Source: an uncultured candidatus Porisulfidus sp. (GTDB lineage: Bacteria; Pseudomonadota; Gammaproteobacteria; Poriferisulfidales; Poriferisulfidaceae). Taken from it: 64,000 bases of DNA. The position numbers and the translations under genes are program-made. Shown one piece after another: positions 34,999-42,851 of the stretch. The notes beneath the pieces were generated by a model. It was given only the letters and a program-made list of their open reading frames with translations, ran no database searches and was not told the origin of the DNA. The DNA is taken from NCBI GenBank assembly GCA_958431155.1, contig OY288106.1, forward strand, positions 781,161 to 845,160, given 5' to 3'. Each line of letters starts with the position of its first letter. The stretch's first letter is position 1.

Positions 34999-36594
34999 TC
35001 AGTCTAAAACCAGCCCATGGTCCTGGTAGACCCTTATATGCTCTTTCGCTACCAACTCCGGACTGTACTCTTTCGCCCTCTCTACCCCCCTCTCCGACAA
35101 GCGTCGCCTTAATTCCTCCAACCGATACAGACGAAGTAATTGTTCTGCCAGTGCCCCCGCGTCTCCAGGCGGGACCAAGATCCCGCACTCTTCGGTGATG
35201 ACTTCCGGAATCCCATCCACCCGACTCGCCACGATGGGCACACCCGCGCGCAACACATCCAGAAGCGTGGATCCTAGCGGCTCAACCAGAGAAGGAAACG
35301 CGAAAAGATCAAAAGCGGCAATCCACGTGATGGGGTCTTCAACCCAACCTGCAAAAGTCACATTGGTCAAACCTTCGGCCTGCTGGCGAAATTCTTCTTC
35401 CAGGCGACCACTTCCCAGCAAAACAATTTGAATGTCCGGCGCATCCTGCTGCAGGGTTCGCGCCGCCTGAAGCAATATGGAATGTCCTTTCTCTGGACCA
35501 TCCATCGCGGCGGCATGCCCGACGATGAATTTGTCTGAAAATTTCTCCTTGATCTTCCGCACCCCATCCGGATCAGGGTATTCCGGGTTCCAGGCATCAG
35601 GAATGCGAACAATTGCAATCTCTGGAAAACGATCCCGGAGGCTCTTTTCCACCGCCTCCGTCAACGCAACTACAGTCTGTGCATTTCGGTATGCGGCGGA
35701 ACTGTAAGAATTGGAGCGCACAGATTTTGTCAGCCGGCGCGTAATCAGGTATTGCTTGCCAAACAACAGACTGGCGGCATACGCTGCCTGCACCGCATGC
35801 GCCTCATGTGCGTGCAGCAAGGATGCTCCTCGACAAGCGAATGTCGCCGACAGCCGGTTTCTCACCCGGCAAACCTCCAAATCTGGACGGCTATGAAAGC
35901 GCTGAGCCAAGGGACCGTGCCGCAGCACGACGACACGCTGCCTAGATATGCCCTCGGCTGCAAGTGCCTCGACAAGGATCTCAGTCTGTCGCTCGCCTCC
36001 GCGTAACTTCGGGTTGCGGGCCAAGTTGATATGGCACACCAAAATATCGCTCTGGAGTTTCTTTCGGTTCCACAATTTGGCATGGTACTGGGGAGATTGC
36101 GTTGCAAGTCGGCGAATCAGCCAGAAAGGTCCAATTAACGTCCGGTAGATTTTTGATACATACCAACACTCCCGGAAGCGCCAAAAAACATTCCAGATTG
36201 CTTTGGTACTCCATGACAAGTTTTTAACTAGAATGTCCTGCGACACTTTCAGTTCAAGCCAATCTCCATCATGCAATTGGAATCTGTCACGCAACTTGCA
36301 TGGAGCGATGATTTCAATGATATGCAATGGATGGCCCTTTGCACGCGTAATCAAACAACGCATTCCATCAATTTCACCAGCCCAGAAAAAGGAGCGTTTC
36401 CCTCCTTTCAGCTCAACCTGTTCCGGATCAAATCGGACTGGCTTGCCCAATGCCAAATTCAGTGATCCGCGAACTGGGGGTTCTCCGAAAAAATCTATGA
36501 CTTCGGCGCTGAAGCCTTTGATCTTTGAAGCAGTGCCACGCCCACTGATCACGCGGCCACGCAGAGTCACAGAATCTGATATCTGCTCAGACAT
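34999..36594 (-). CDS. DUF120-like domain fused to a GT4 glycosyltransferase
   Basis: 531 residues. Residues 9-117 resemble the CTP-dependent riboflavin kinase fold: LRGRVISGRGT, PPVRGSLNLALGKPV (39-53) and HIIEIIAPCKLRDRFQLHDG (91-110). A helical linker (about 128-170) follows. From about 183 on there is a GT-B glycosyltransferase of family 4: LRGGERQTEIL, LLHAHEAHAVQAAY, MDGPEKGHSILLQAA, and the donor site FPSLVEPLGSTLLDVLRAG with nucleotide-contact Glu. The fusion is odd: GT4 enzymes normally lack such a domain. It may bind or phosphorylate a cofactor-like acceptor. It is convergent with its stand-alone paralogue. Confidence 0.7.
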   Translation of the reverse strand: MSEQISDSVTLRGRVISGRGTASKIKGFSAEVIDFFGEPPVRGSLNLALGKPVRFDPEQVELKGGKRSFFWAGEIDGMRCLITRAKGHPLHIIEIIAPCKLRDRFQLHDGDWLELKVSQDILVKNLSWSTKAIWNVFWRFRECWYVSKIYRTLIGPFWLIRRLATQSPQYHAKLWNRKKLQSDILVCHINLARNPKLRGGERQTEILVEALAAEGISRQRVVVLRHGPLAQRFHSRPDLEVCRVRNRLSATFACRGASLLHAHEAHAVQAAYAASLLFGKQYLITRRLTKSVRSNSYSSAAYRNAQTVVALTEAVEKSLRDRFPEIAIVRIPDAWNPEYPDPDGVRKIKEKFSDKFIVGHAAAMDGPEKGHSILLQAARTLQQDAPDIQIVLLGSGRLEEEFRQQAEGLTNVTFAGWVEDPITWIAAFDLFAFPSLVEPLGSTLLDVLRAGVPIVASRVDGIPEVITEECGILVPPGDAGALAEQLLRLYRLEELRRRLSERGVERAKEYSPELVAKEHIRVYQDHGLVLD

Positions 36595-36778
36595 GAAAGA
36601 TGAAGGGGCTATATAAAGAGATTGCGGTTCTTCCCAATACTGGCATGATTATAGGTGTTCCATATGTAGCATCCAATGTATTCATTATTAGCACCTGACC
36701 TTTTGAAATAGCATTGCAACGCATCGGATAGCCTGTCCCCATACTTGCTAAAATGCGGCATCCAGCCACTGCATCCCC

Positions 36779-37198
36779 ATGGAGTTCCTAAAACCCCGCA
36801 CCCTCAAGGCTCGCCAGAAAACCCTTGCCCTGCTCCTGCCCTGCCTTACACCTGTCCAAGATGATCTTGGGAACGTCCCGGTCTCGATGCAACAGGATTC
36901 CCACGTCAACGGTACCTTTATCGGCCTGACCGAACGTGTCTGTGCCTATTTCAAAGTCACTCGACCTATACTCATTCAACGCGTGATTGCTTCCGTGTTC
37001 GAGGAAATCTACCGTCGCGAGGCAACTGCCGTCCTGACGCAGTGCGACGAACTTCTGGAAGACCCCCAGTCCGAACTATCCCGTGCCCGTGCCAATATCG
37101 GCGAACTGCAACCGGAGACCCCAGGCCCGAACTGGGTGAGCAACCTGAACGACTACATCCAGAACAACTACGAACGCCCCAACATCTTGGTACTCTAA
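36779..37198 (+). CDS. Hypothetical protein, unrecognised
   Basis: 139 residues, soluble, mainly helical in appearance, with no motif I recognise. Features: a basic N-terminus (KPRTLKARQKTLALLLPCLT), a possible helix VIASVFEEIYRREATAVLTQ, and an acidic middle. It starts 11 bases... precisely, its stop is 11 bases before the next ORF, so the two are probably cotranscribed. Base composition is closer to the core than the preceding glycan cluster. The gap before it (36595-36778) shows nothing convincing. Confidence 0.6.
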   Translation: MEFLKPRTLKARQKTLALLLPCLTPVQDDLGNVPVSMQQDSHVNGTFIGLTERVCAYFKVTRPILIQRVIASVFEEIYRREATAVLTQCDELLEDPQSELSRARANIGELQPETPGPNWVSNLNDYIQNNYERPNILVL

Positions 37199-37209
37199 AC
37201 CTCTGATTC

Positions 37210-38343
37210 ATGGACATTGCTCTTCACCGCTCAGCCTCCGACATTGAGGAAGATCTGGAGTATTACTTCAGCGAACAGCGTGACAAACACAACCAGATCC
37301 GCCCCTCGGACAACATCCGGAGTTTCACCGCGGATTCTCCCAATTTCATGCAAGACCCTGGCAAGGATGAGACCGGCAATGTGTTCTACCCATTCGCTCC
37401 GTTCTCACTGAACCGAATCTTCATCGGAATCAGTTTCCCTTTGTTCTCCAACAATTGGGGCGCGGCGTTCCTGCGCCATCTGTTGAGCCTGATAAAACCC
37501 AAGGGTGCCGTCATCCTCCCGGTCTACCCGGAAGTCCAGGCGCGCGACCAAGGCCTGTGGTGCCGCAGTTCCCTGGAAAACATCTTCCGCAGCCGTTCAC
37601 GCTACATCGGCATCAGCAACATCTGGGCGGAAAACGACGGCGTCATGTCAATGCGGGTCGGCCGACGCTGGCCACCCGTTATTCCGAGCACGGCCCGGTG
37701 GCTCTTTGAGCAAACTCCGCGCTGCGCGACTGCCTTGGGACTCGAAGGAAGCACCGAAGTAGTCAAAAGGTTTTGGCAGTCCGAGATTCAGCGCTTCTGG
37801 CGTCTCGGTCGACATCACGCCGTGATTGAACAAATCATCCGCAATCAATATGGCCCACGCCGTTCGGTGCGCTTCGCGGCATCCGGCGCGGATGCAGGCA
37901 TTCTTGCGCTCGAATGCCTCTACAGTCCTTACACCCGCGTCATCCATGCCGATGCCCGTGGTTCCGATGAATCTCCTGATGTCCTGCAAGCCCTGGATCA
38001 AGCCTGCTCAACTAAGGAGCACGGCCCGCTGGAATGCCCCGATTCGACTGATACCGAAAACTTCTGCGATGTGCTGTGCGTCACCAATCCGGATGCCTTC
38101 GATCCAGACTCGGTTCCACGTCAGCTTTCCGCAGGTGGAACACTCATCCTGACACCCGAATGCGTTGAATTGGGCCCGGAATTCGGCTCAGAATTTAGTG
38201 AACCGGAATACTATTCAGACACGGTCGCGCAACGCCTCCATCGCAGCGTTCCGATCTACCACTACTCCGAGCGGATCGAGGAAGAAATTGACCAGCAGAC
38301 TGAATCGCGCCAAGGTGCTTTCACGGTTTTACGCAAGGCCTAG
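37210..38343 (+). CDS. Hypothetical protein with two Rossmann-like halves
   Basis: 377 residues, family not recognised. Two segments look like the late strands of methyltransferase-type Rossmann folds: FLRHLLSLIKPKGAVILPVY (about 87-106) and, in the second half, FAASGADAGILALECLYS...RVIHADARG with CDVLCVTNPDAFDPDSVPRQ and LSAGGTLILTPE. No classical DxGxGxG motif is intact, so catalysis is uncertain. No signal peptide. It likely forms an operon with the 139-residue gene upstream. It overlaps the end of a small convergent gene by 4 bases. Confidence 0.6.
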   Translation: MDIALHRSASDIEEDLEYYFSEQRDKHNQIRPSDNIRSFTADSPNFMQDPGKDETGNVFYPFAPFSLNRIFIGISFPLFSNNWGAAFLRHLLSLIKPKGAVILPVYPEVQARDQGLWCRSSLENIFRSRSRYIGISNIWAENDGVMSMRVGRRWPPVIPSTARWLFEQTPRCATALGLEGSTEVVKRFWQSEIQRFWRLGRHHAVIEQIIRNQYGPRRSVRFAASGADAGILALECLYSPYTRVIHADARGSDESPDVLQALDQACSTKEHGPLECPDSTDTENFCDVLCVTNPDAFDPDSVPRQLSAGGTLILTPECVELGPEFGSEFSEPEYYSDTVAQRLHRSVPIYHYSERIEEEIDQQTESRQGAFTVLRKA

Positions 38344-38567
38344 AGCCACTGCCAGACCGCTCCCGCGATGAATGCCACACTGACGATCAAGGCTATTGCA
38401 TTCATGAGCACCGCCTTCCAGTCCGCGTCCTTCTTACCTCGCCGTAGCCGTCCGGCTTCGTGGATCAGCATGTTCCCGCTGACCAACGCCGGAAGAACCG
38501 CCAGCACGCCAAACAGCGTCAAACCGTAACGGTATTGCGGCAGATTGATGATCCAGTCCCAGTCCAT
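38340..38567 (-). CDS. Small two-helix membrane protein
   Basis: 75 residues starting MDWDWIINLPQYRYGLTLFG, with an AAGG Shine-Dalgarno before the ATG at 38567. Two membrane segments are clear: LTLFGVLAVLPALVSGNML (about 16-34) and AVLMNAIALIVSVAFIAGAV (about 52-71), separated by a charged loop RLRRGKKDADWK. The family is not recognised. It lies between two plus-strand genes; its start overlaps one reading of the slt start, and its end overlaps the upstream ORF. Confidence 0.6.
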   Translation of the reverse strand: MDWDWIINLPQYRYGLTLFGVLAVLPALVSGNMLIHEAGRLRRGKKDADWKAVLMNAIALIVSVAFIAGAVWQWL

Positions 38568-40521
38568 CCGGTTGCCTTGCGCTCCTCGCCCGCATCGACA
38601 GTATACGGGTTGGCTACTGGCATTGGCCTTCCTGGCTGCCTTGCTTGCCCCAACCGCGGAAGCCAAATCCAGCGACCGCGATTTGACGAATCAACGCACG
38701 ATCTACAGCCAAGCTCTGAAAGCTCTGCGTAAAGGTCAAACCAAGCGCTTCCGCCGACTGTACCAGCAACTCGGCGACTATCCACTGGTTTCCTACCTCG
38801 ACTACCACTACCTGGTCGCGCGCCGAGGCGGATCGCACGACAAGCAGATCGCCGAATTCATCGTCAAGCACAAGGGCTCCCATCTAAGCCGCCGAATGAG
38901 TAAAGCCTGGCTTCGCTCCCTGTTCAAGCGACGCCAGTACACCAAGCTGATCAATGCCTATCAGGAATACGGCGAGGTCAGTCTTCAATGTCTGTACGTG
39001 CGCTCCCATATCCGCCTCAAAAGGTCCACTGAAGAACTCGAGCCGCTGATTCGCTCCATCTGGCTGCACGGCAAGTCTCGCCCCAAGATCTGCGACCCCC
39101 TGCTCAAGTGGTTCCACAGCAACGGACTGACCAATGACCTGGTTTGGCAGCGTATCCAGCTGAGCATGGAGAAGCGCAACACCCGACTGGCACGCTACCT
39201 CAAGCGCTTCCTGCCGAAGAACGAGCGTGCCTGGGTTGATCTCTTGATCCGGGTTCACCGAAATCCCAAGCGCTACCTGAGAGACCGCCGCCTCAAATCC
39301 GCCACCCCCCAGGCGAGCCGGATCGTCGCGCACGGTATCACGCGCCGCGCGCGCAAGAACCCCGAGGCCGCTTACGAATGGTACGAAGGATTCCGCAAGG
39401 CCAAGGTGCTCAGCCTCAAGCAAGTCCAGGACCTGCGCTACCGTATCGCCCTGGAAGCTGCCAGCGATGGATTACCCCTGGCTCACTCGCTGATGGACGC
39501 TACCCCTCCGTACCTACGCGACGACACATTTCGACACATGCGCCTGCGCTTGGCTCTGCACGAAAGAGACTGGCAACGAATCCTGGAAGCCGCCAAGGAA
39601 CTGCCGGATGCCTACCCATACAACCAGATGGGCCGGTACTGGCAGGCCCGAGCGTTGAAGAAACTCGGCCGCACCACTGAAAGCATCGAACTGTTCCAAG
39701 AAGTCGCCCAGTACCGCGGCTATTACGGTTTCCTCGCAGCCGAGCGACTCAACCGGCCGCATTCCCTGAACAATGCCCCAGTTCAACTGAAGAACAACCC
39801 CGTGAAACAATCGCCCGCGCTGGAGCGCGCGAGAGAGTTCTATTACCACGGAAGCATCATGAATGCACGCGAGGAATGGTACGACCTGCTGGCTCAGGGC
39901 GACAAGGATTTGCTCAACTACGCAGCGGTCGCTGCTGACAGCTGGGGTTGGCATGAAGGCAGCATTCGTGCTTTCGGGAAGAGTCGCTACTTCGACGACC
40001 TCAAGCGCCGCTTCCCGCGAGCCCACGCCGACTTGTTCGAAAAAGAGGCTCGCCGCAACGGGGTGGATCCTTCCCTGCTGTTCGCCATCTCGCGACGCGA
40101 GAGTGCTTTCGCGGCCGACACGCGCTCCCGGGTCGGTGCCGTCGGTCTGATGCAGCTGATGCCGGGAACCGCACGGCAAGTCGCCCGGTCCCTCAAACTC
40201 AAGCGCCCCCGCACCCAGTCCCTCAAAAGGCCCAGCCTGAACATCCGCCTGGGCAGCCGCTACATCGCCGACATGCTCAAGCGCTACGGCGGCAATGCCG
40301 CCATGGCCCTGGCCGCCTACAACGCCGGCCCCGGAGCCGTCGACCGCTGGCGTCCTGATTTCGAGACAGATGCAGACATCTGGGTCGACACTATCCCATT
40401 CGAGGAGACCCGAAAATATGTCCGCATCGTGCTGGAATACGCTGCCATTTATCAATGGCAGGCCGGTCGGGAAACCTCGCCGATCTGGCCGCAGATCCAG
40501 CCGATCCGCCCGGCTTCCTGA
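38548..40521 (+). CDS. slt: Soluble lytic murein transglycosylase
   Basis: Periplasmic enzyme that cleaves the glycan strands of peptidoglycan to 1,6-anhydro products. A signal peptide with core WLLALAFLAALLAPTAEA lies in the first 40 residues. A long alpha-superhelical domain follows. The C-terminal catalytic domain has Glu518 in SRRESAF, then SRVGAVGLMQLMPGTARQVA and AYNAGPGAVDRW. 657 residues is close to Slt70. The start is uncertain: ATG at 38548 overlaps the small minus-strand gene; TTG at 38572 is an alternative. Confidence 0.92.
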   Translation: MIQSQSIRLPCAPRPHRQYTGWLLALAFLAALLAPTAEAKSSDRDLTNQRTIYSQALKALRKGQTKRFRRLYQQLGDYPLVSYLDYHYLVARRGGSHDKQIAEFIVKHKGSHLSRRMSKAWLRSLFKRRQYTKLINAYQEYGEVSLQCLYVRSHIRLKRSTEELEPLIRSIWLHGKSRPKICDPLLKWFHSNGLTNDLVWQRIQLSMEKRNTRLARYLKRFLPKNERAWVDLLIRVHRNPKRYLRDRRLKSATPQASRIVAHGITRRARKNPEAAYEWYEGFRKAKVLSLKQVQDLRYRIALEAASDGLPLAHSLMDATPPYLRDDTFRHMRLRLALHERDWQRILEAAKELPDAYPYNQMGRYWQARALKKLGRTTESIELFQEVAQYRGYYGFLAAERLNRPHSLNNAPVQLKNNPVKQSPALERAREFYYHGSIMNAREEWYDLLAQGDKDLLNYAAVAADSWGWHEGSIRAFGKSRYFDDLKRRFPRAHADLFEKEARRNGVDPSLLFAISRRESAFAADTRSRVGAVGLMQLMPGTARQVARSLKLKRPRTQSLKRPSLNIRLGSRYIADMLKRYGGNAAMALAAYNAGPGAVDRWRPDFETDADIWVDTIPFEETRKYVRIVLEYAAIYQWQAGRETSPIWPQIQPIRPAS

Positions 40522-40536
40522 ACCGACAGGCTGCGG

Positions 40537-41811
40537 TCAGCCTTTCGCTGCCCGCAAGGCCTGGTCGATATCTTCGAGAATGTCGTCGATGTGCTCGATG
40601 CCGATCGACAGACGCACCATGTCCGGACTCACTCCAGCCGCCTTCATGGACGCTTCGTCCAACTGGCGGTGGGTGGTGGTGGCCGGGTGGCAGGCCAGCG
40701 ACTTGGCATCTCCGATGTTGACCAGCCGGACGATCAGGTTCAAGGCGTCGATGAACCGCCCTCCCGCTTCCGTGCCACCCTTGATTCCGAAACTCATGAT
40801 GGACGAGGCCTTCCCATCCATGTAACGCTGCACCCGGTCGTGGTGCGGATGATCCTCGAGTCCGGCGAACTTCACCCAAGTCGCCTGGTCGTGCCCCTGC
40901 AGGAATTCCGCCACCTTTTGGGCGTTTTCGCAATGCCGCTCCATGCGCAGCGGCAAAGTCTCGAGACCCTGCAAAACCAGGAAGCTGTTGAACGGCGACA
41001 GTGCCGCACCCATGTTGCGCAACGGAATCAACCGAACCCGCGTGATATAAGCTGCCGCGCCAAGATCAGTGTAGACCACGCCGTGATAGGACGCGTCCGG
41101 CTCGCTCATCATGGGGAAACGGTCCGCATGGTCGAGCCACGGAAACTTTCCGGAGTCCACGACGACGCCACCGATCGACGTGCCGTGCCCACCCATGTAC
41201 TTGGTCAGGGAATGAATCACGACATCGGCCCCGAATTCGAATGGCCGGCACAGCACCGGGGTCGGGACGGTGTTGTCCACCACTAGCGGCAATCCATGTG
41301 CATGCGCCACATCGGCCAGCGCTGCCAGATCCGCAATGTTGCCGAGCGGATTCCCGATCGTCTCGCAGAAAACCAGCCGCGTGCGGTCGTCGATGCTTGC
41401 CCCCAGTGCCTCCAGGTCGTCCGGGTCCACGAAACGCACTTCGATCCCCAGTCGCGGCAAGGCATGCGCGAACAGGTTATATGTACCACCGTATAGGGTA
41501 TGCGTGGAAATGATGTTGTCGCCACTGCCCGCGATGGTGAAAATTGCGTCAGTGATGGCCGCCATCCCGGAGGACAGCCCCAGCGCCCCGACGCCTCCTT
41601 CCATTTCGGCGACGCGCTTCTCCAGCACCGCCGTGGTCGGGTTCATGATGCGGGTGTAGATGTTGCCCTCGACCTTGAGGTCGAACAGATCCGCTCCGTG
41701 CTGCGTGTCGTCGAAAGCGTACGACGTGGTCTGGTAGACCGGCACGGCCACCGCCTTGGTAGTGGCTTCCGGTTCGTAGCCGCCATGCACGGCCAAGGTT
41801 TCCATTTTCAT
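40537..41811 (-). CDS. metY: O-acetylhomoserine sulfhydrylase
   Basis: PLP enzyme that makes homocysteine from O-acetylhomoserine and sulfide. The PLP lysine is Lys204 in SLTKYMGGHG, the substrate region FETLAVHGG-like start reads METLAVHGGYEPEATTKAVA, and the 424-residue length with the internal insert (SSIMSFGIKGG, HPATTTHRQL) distinguishes MetY from the shorter cystathionine enzymes. Monocistronic by position. No SAM riboswitch-like structure is visible in the short upstream gap. It fits a sulfide-rich lifestyle. Confidence 0.93.
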   Translation of the reverse strand: MKMETLAVHGGYEPEATTKAVAVPVYQTTSYAFDDTQHGADLFDLKVEGNIYTRIMNPTTAVLEKRVAEMEGGVGALGLSSGMAAITDAIFTIAGSGDNIISTHTLYGGTYNLFAHALPRLGIEVRFVDPDDLEALGASIDDRTRLVFCETIGNPLGNIADLAALADVAHAHGLPLVVDNTVPTPVLCRPFEFGADVVIHSLTKYMGGHGTSIGGVVVDSGKFPWLDHADRFPMMSEPDASYHGVVYTDLGAAAYITRVRLIPLRNMGAALSPFNSFLVLQGLETLPLRMERHCENAQKVAEFLQGHDQATWVKFAGLEDHPHHDRVQRYMDGKASSIMSFGIKGGTEAGGRFIDALNLIVRLVNIGDAKSLACHPATTTHRQLDEASMKAAGVSPDMVRLSIGIEHIDDILEDIDQALRAAKG

Positions 41812-41903
41812 GTGTTAATCCTCAATACTGGCACATCCGCACCGGACTTATCCAGTCCTTTCATTAATCAGTATATAGAATAAGCAAGTTTTACGAGCTT
41901 CCC

Positions 41904-42683
41904 ATGTCCCTGCTACCGATTGCTCCGTTCGTCCTGTACTTGGTTGCCCTGGCGGGCATCCTGTCGGACAAATTGGGCCGTAGTGCTACGGCCGCAGCTT
42001 GGGCGGCAGGCTGCTTGCTGCATGCCTGGATCCTGTTCGACCCTGTCGGGTCTGGGGGAAGCTTCGTGTTCACGTTCTTCAACGCCATGGCGTTGACCGC
42101 CCTGTTAATCAATGCATTGGTGTTGGCATGGGCCGTTTTCCAGCCGACCTGGCACTTGGGTCTGATCACCCTTCCCTGCGCCCTCGCAGCCATCTGGATC
42201 GAACCCGCCTCAGGTTCGCAAGCCACAACCCTTCCGTGGAGTGTCGGTGCGCACATCATGATTTCGCTTCTGGCCTACGGCACGCTGATGCTGGCCGGGG
42301 TCCAAGCTTTGATGCTGTTGCTGAAGGAACATCAACTCAGCTCTCGCCACTTGGGGGATCAAATTTCCGGTCTACTGCCGCCGTTGGACCGAATGGAGTC
42401 CTTGCTCATCAAAATCATCGCGCTGGGCCTGATCCTGCTTTCAGTCGGGCTTGCGGTCGGCGGCAGCGCACTGACCGAACCATTCAGCCCAGGCATGATG
42501 CACAAAATGGCGTTTTCCGCCTTGGCGTGGGTCACGCTTGTCGCGCTCCTTTGGGGACACTGGCAGTTTGGCTGGCGGGGACGGCTGGCCGCCGGCATGA
42601 CGCTGGCAGGTCTCGTCTTCCTTATTCTCGGTTTTCTTGGCACCAAACTGGTACTGGAGATAATTCTGAATCACTCGGTCTAG
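41904..42683 (+). CDS. CcsA/YpjD-family membrane protein
   Basis: Polytopic inner-membrane protein of the cytochrome c assembly / HemX type. The 259 residues contain about eight hydrophobic segments; the middle HIMISLLAYGTLMLAGVQAL and the C-terminal GMMHKMAFSALAWVTLVALL carry conserved-type histidines that could contact haem. The product of ypjD-like genes is often named inner membrane protein with CcsA domain and its role is not settled. It is divergent from metY. The E2-E1-JAB island begins right after it. Confidence 0.82.
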   Translation: MSLLPIAPFVLYLVALAGILSDKLGRSATAAAWAAGCLLHAWILFDPVGSGGSFVFTFFNAMALTALLINALVLAWAVFQPTWHLGLITLPCALAAIWIEPASGSQATTLPWSVGAHIMISLLAYGTLMLAGVQALMLLLKEHQLSSRHLGDQISGLLPPLDRMESLLIKIIALGLILLSVGLAVGGSALTEPFSPGMMHKMAFSALAWVTLVALLWGHWQFGWRGRLAAGMTLAGLVFLILGFLGTKLVLEIILNHSV

Positions 42684-42759
42684 CGGGGACGATACAAATA
42701 TCCCAGAATATTCCCACAAATTTCAAGCTTTCTCCCCACATTTTCCACAATATCGGCTA

Positions 42760-42790
42760 TTGAAATATAACGATAGCGCCCATATATAGT
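42760..42790 (+). promoter_or_regulatory. Promoter candidate for the MBL/E2-E1-JAB operon
   Basis: TTGAAA (42760-42765) is followed after 17 bp by TATATA (42783-42788) or after 19 bp by TATAGT (42785-42790). Transcription would start near 42795, inside or just before the palindrome at 42797-42811, giving a leader of about 55 bases. Confidence 0.5.
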
Positions 42791-42796
42791 ACATAG

Positions 42797-42811
42797 GCCA
42801 ATCTGATTGGC
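42797..42811. promoter_or_regulatory. Perfect 15-bp palindrome, candidate operator
   Basis: GCCAATC-T-GATTGGC is a perfect 7-bp inverted repeat around one base, at the predicted transcription start of the island. No regulator gene is seen in the operon, so the binding protein would be encoded elsewhere. As RNA it has only a 1-base loop, so a DNA operator is more likely than a hairpin. Confidence 0.5.
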
Positions 42812-42851
42812 ACAGCGAACATAAACCCTATTCTTATAGGAGGAATGGAAA

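Noticed and set aside
36587-36769. 60-residue minus-strand ORF upstream of the DUF120-GT4 gene
   Set aside because: No Shine-Dalgarno, no recognisable pattern, and it overlaps the start of the real gene.
41812-41903. SAM or SAH riboswitch in front of metY
   Set aside because: The gap is under 100 bases and contains no multi-stem structure or conserved riboswitch core.
42680-42850. Minus-strand coding-like reading (VYVRCANQIGLCTIYGRYRY and onward) in the gap before the island
   Set aside because: It looks protein-like, but its upstream part runs antisense into the MBL gene, no start with a ribosome-binding site is seen, and the same bases hold the promoter and palindrome of the island.
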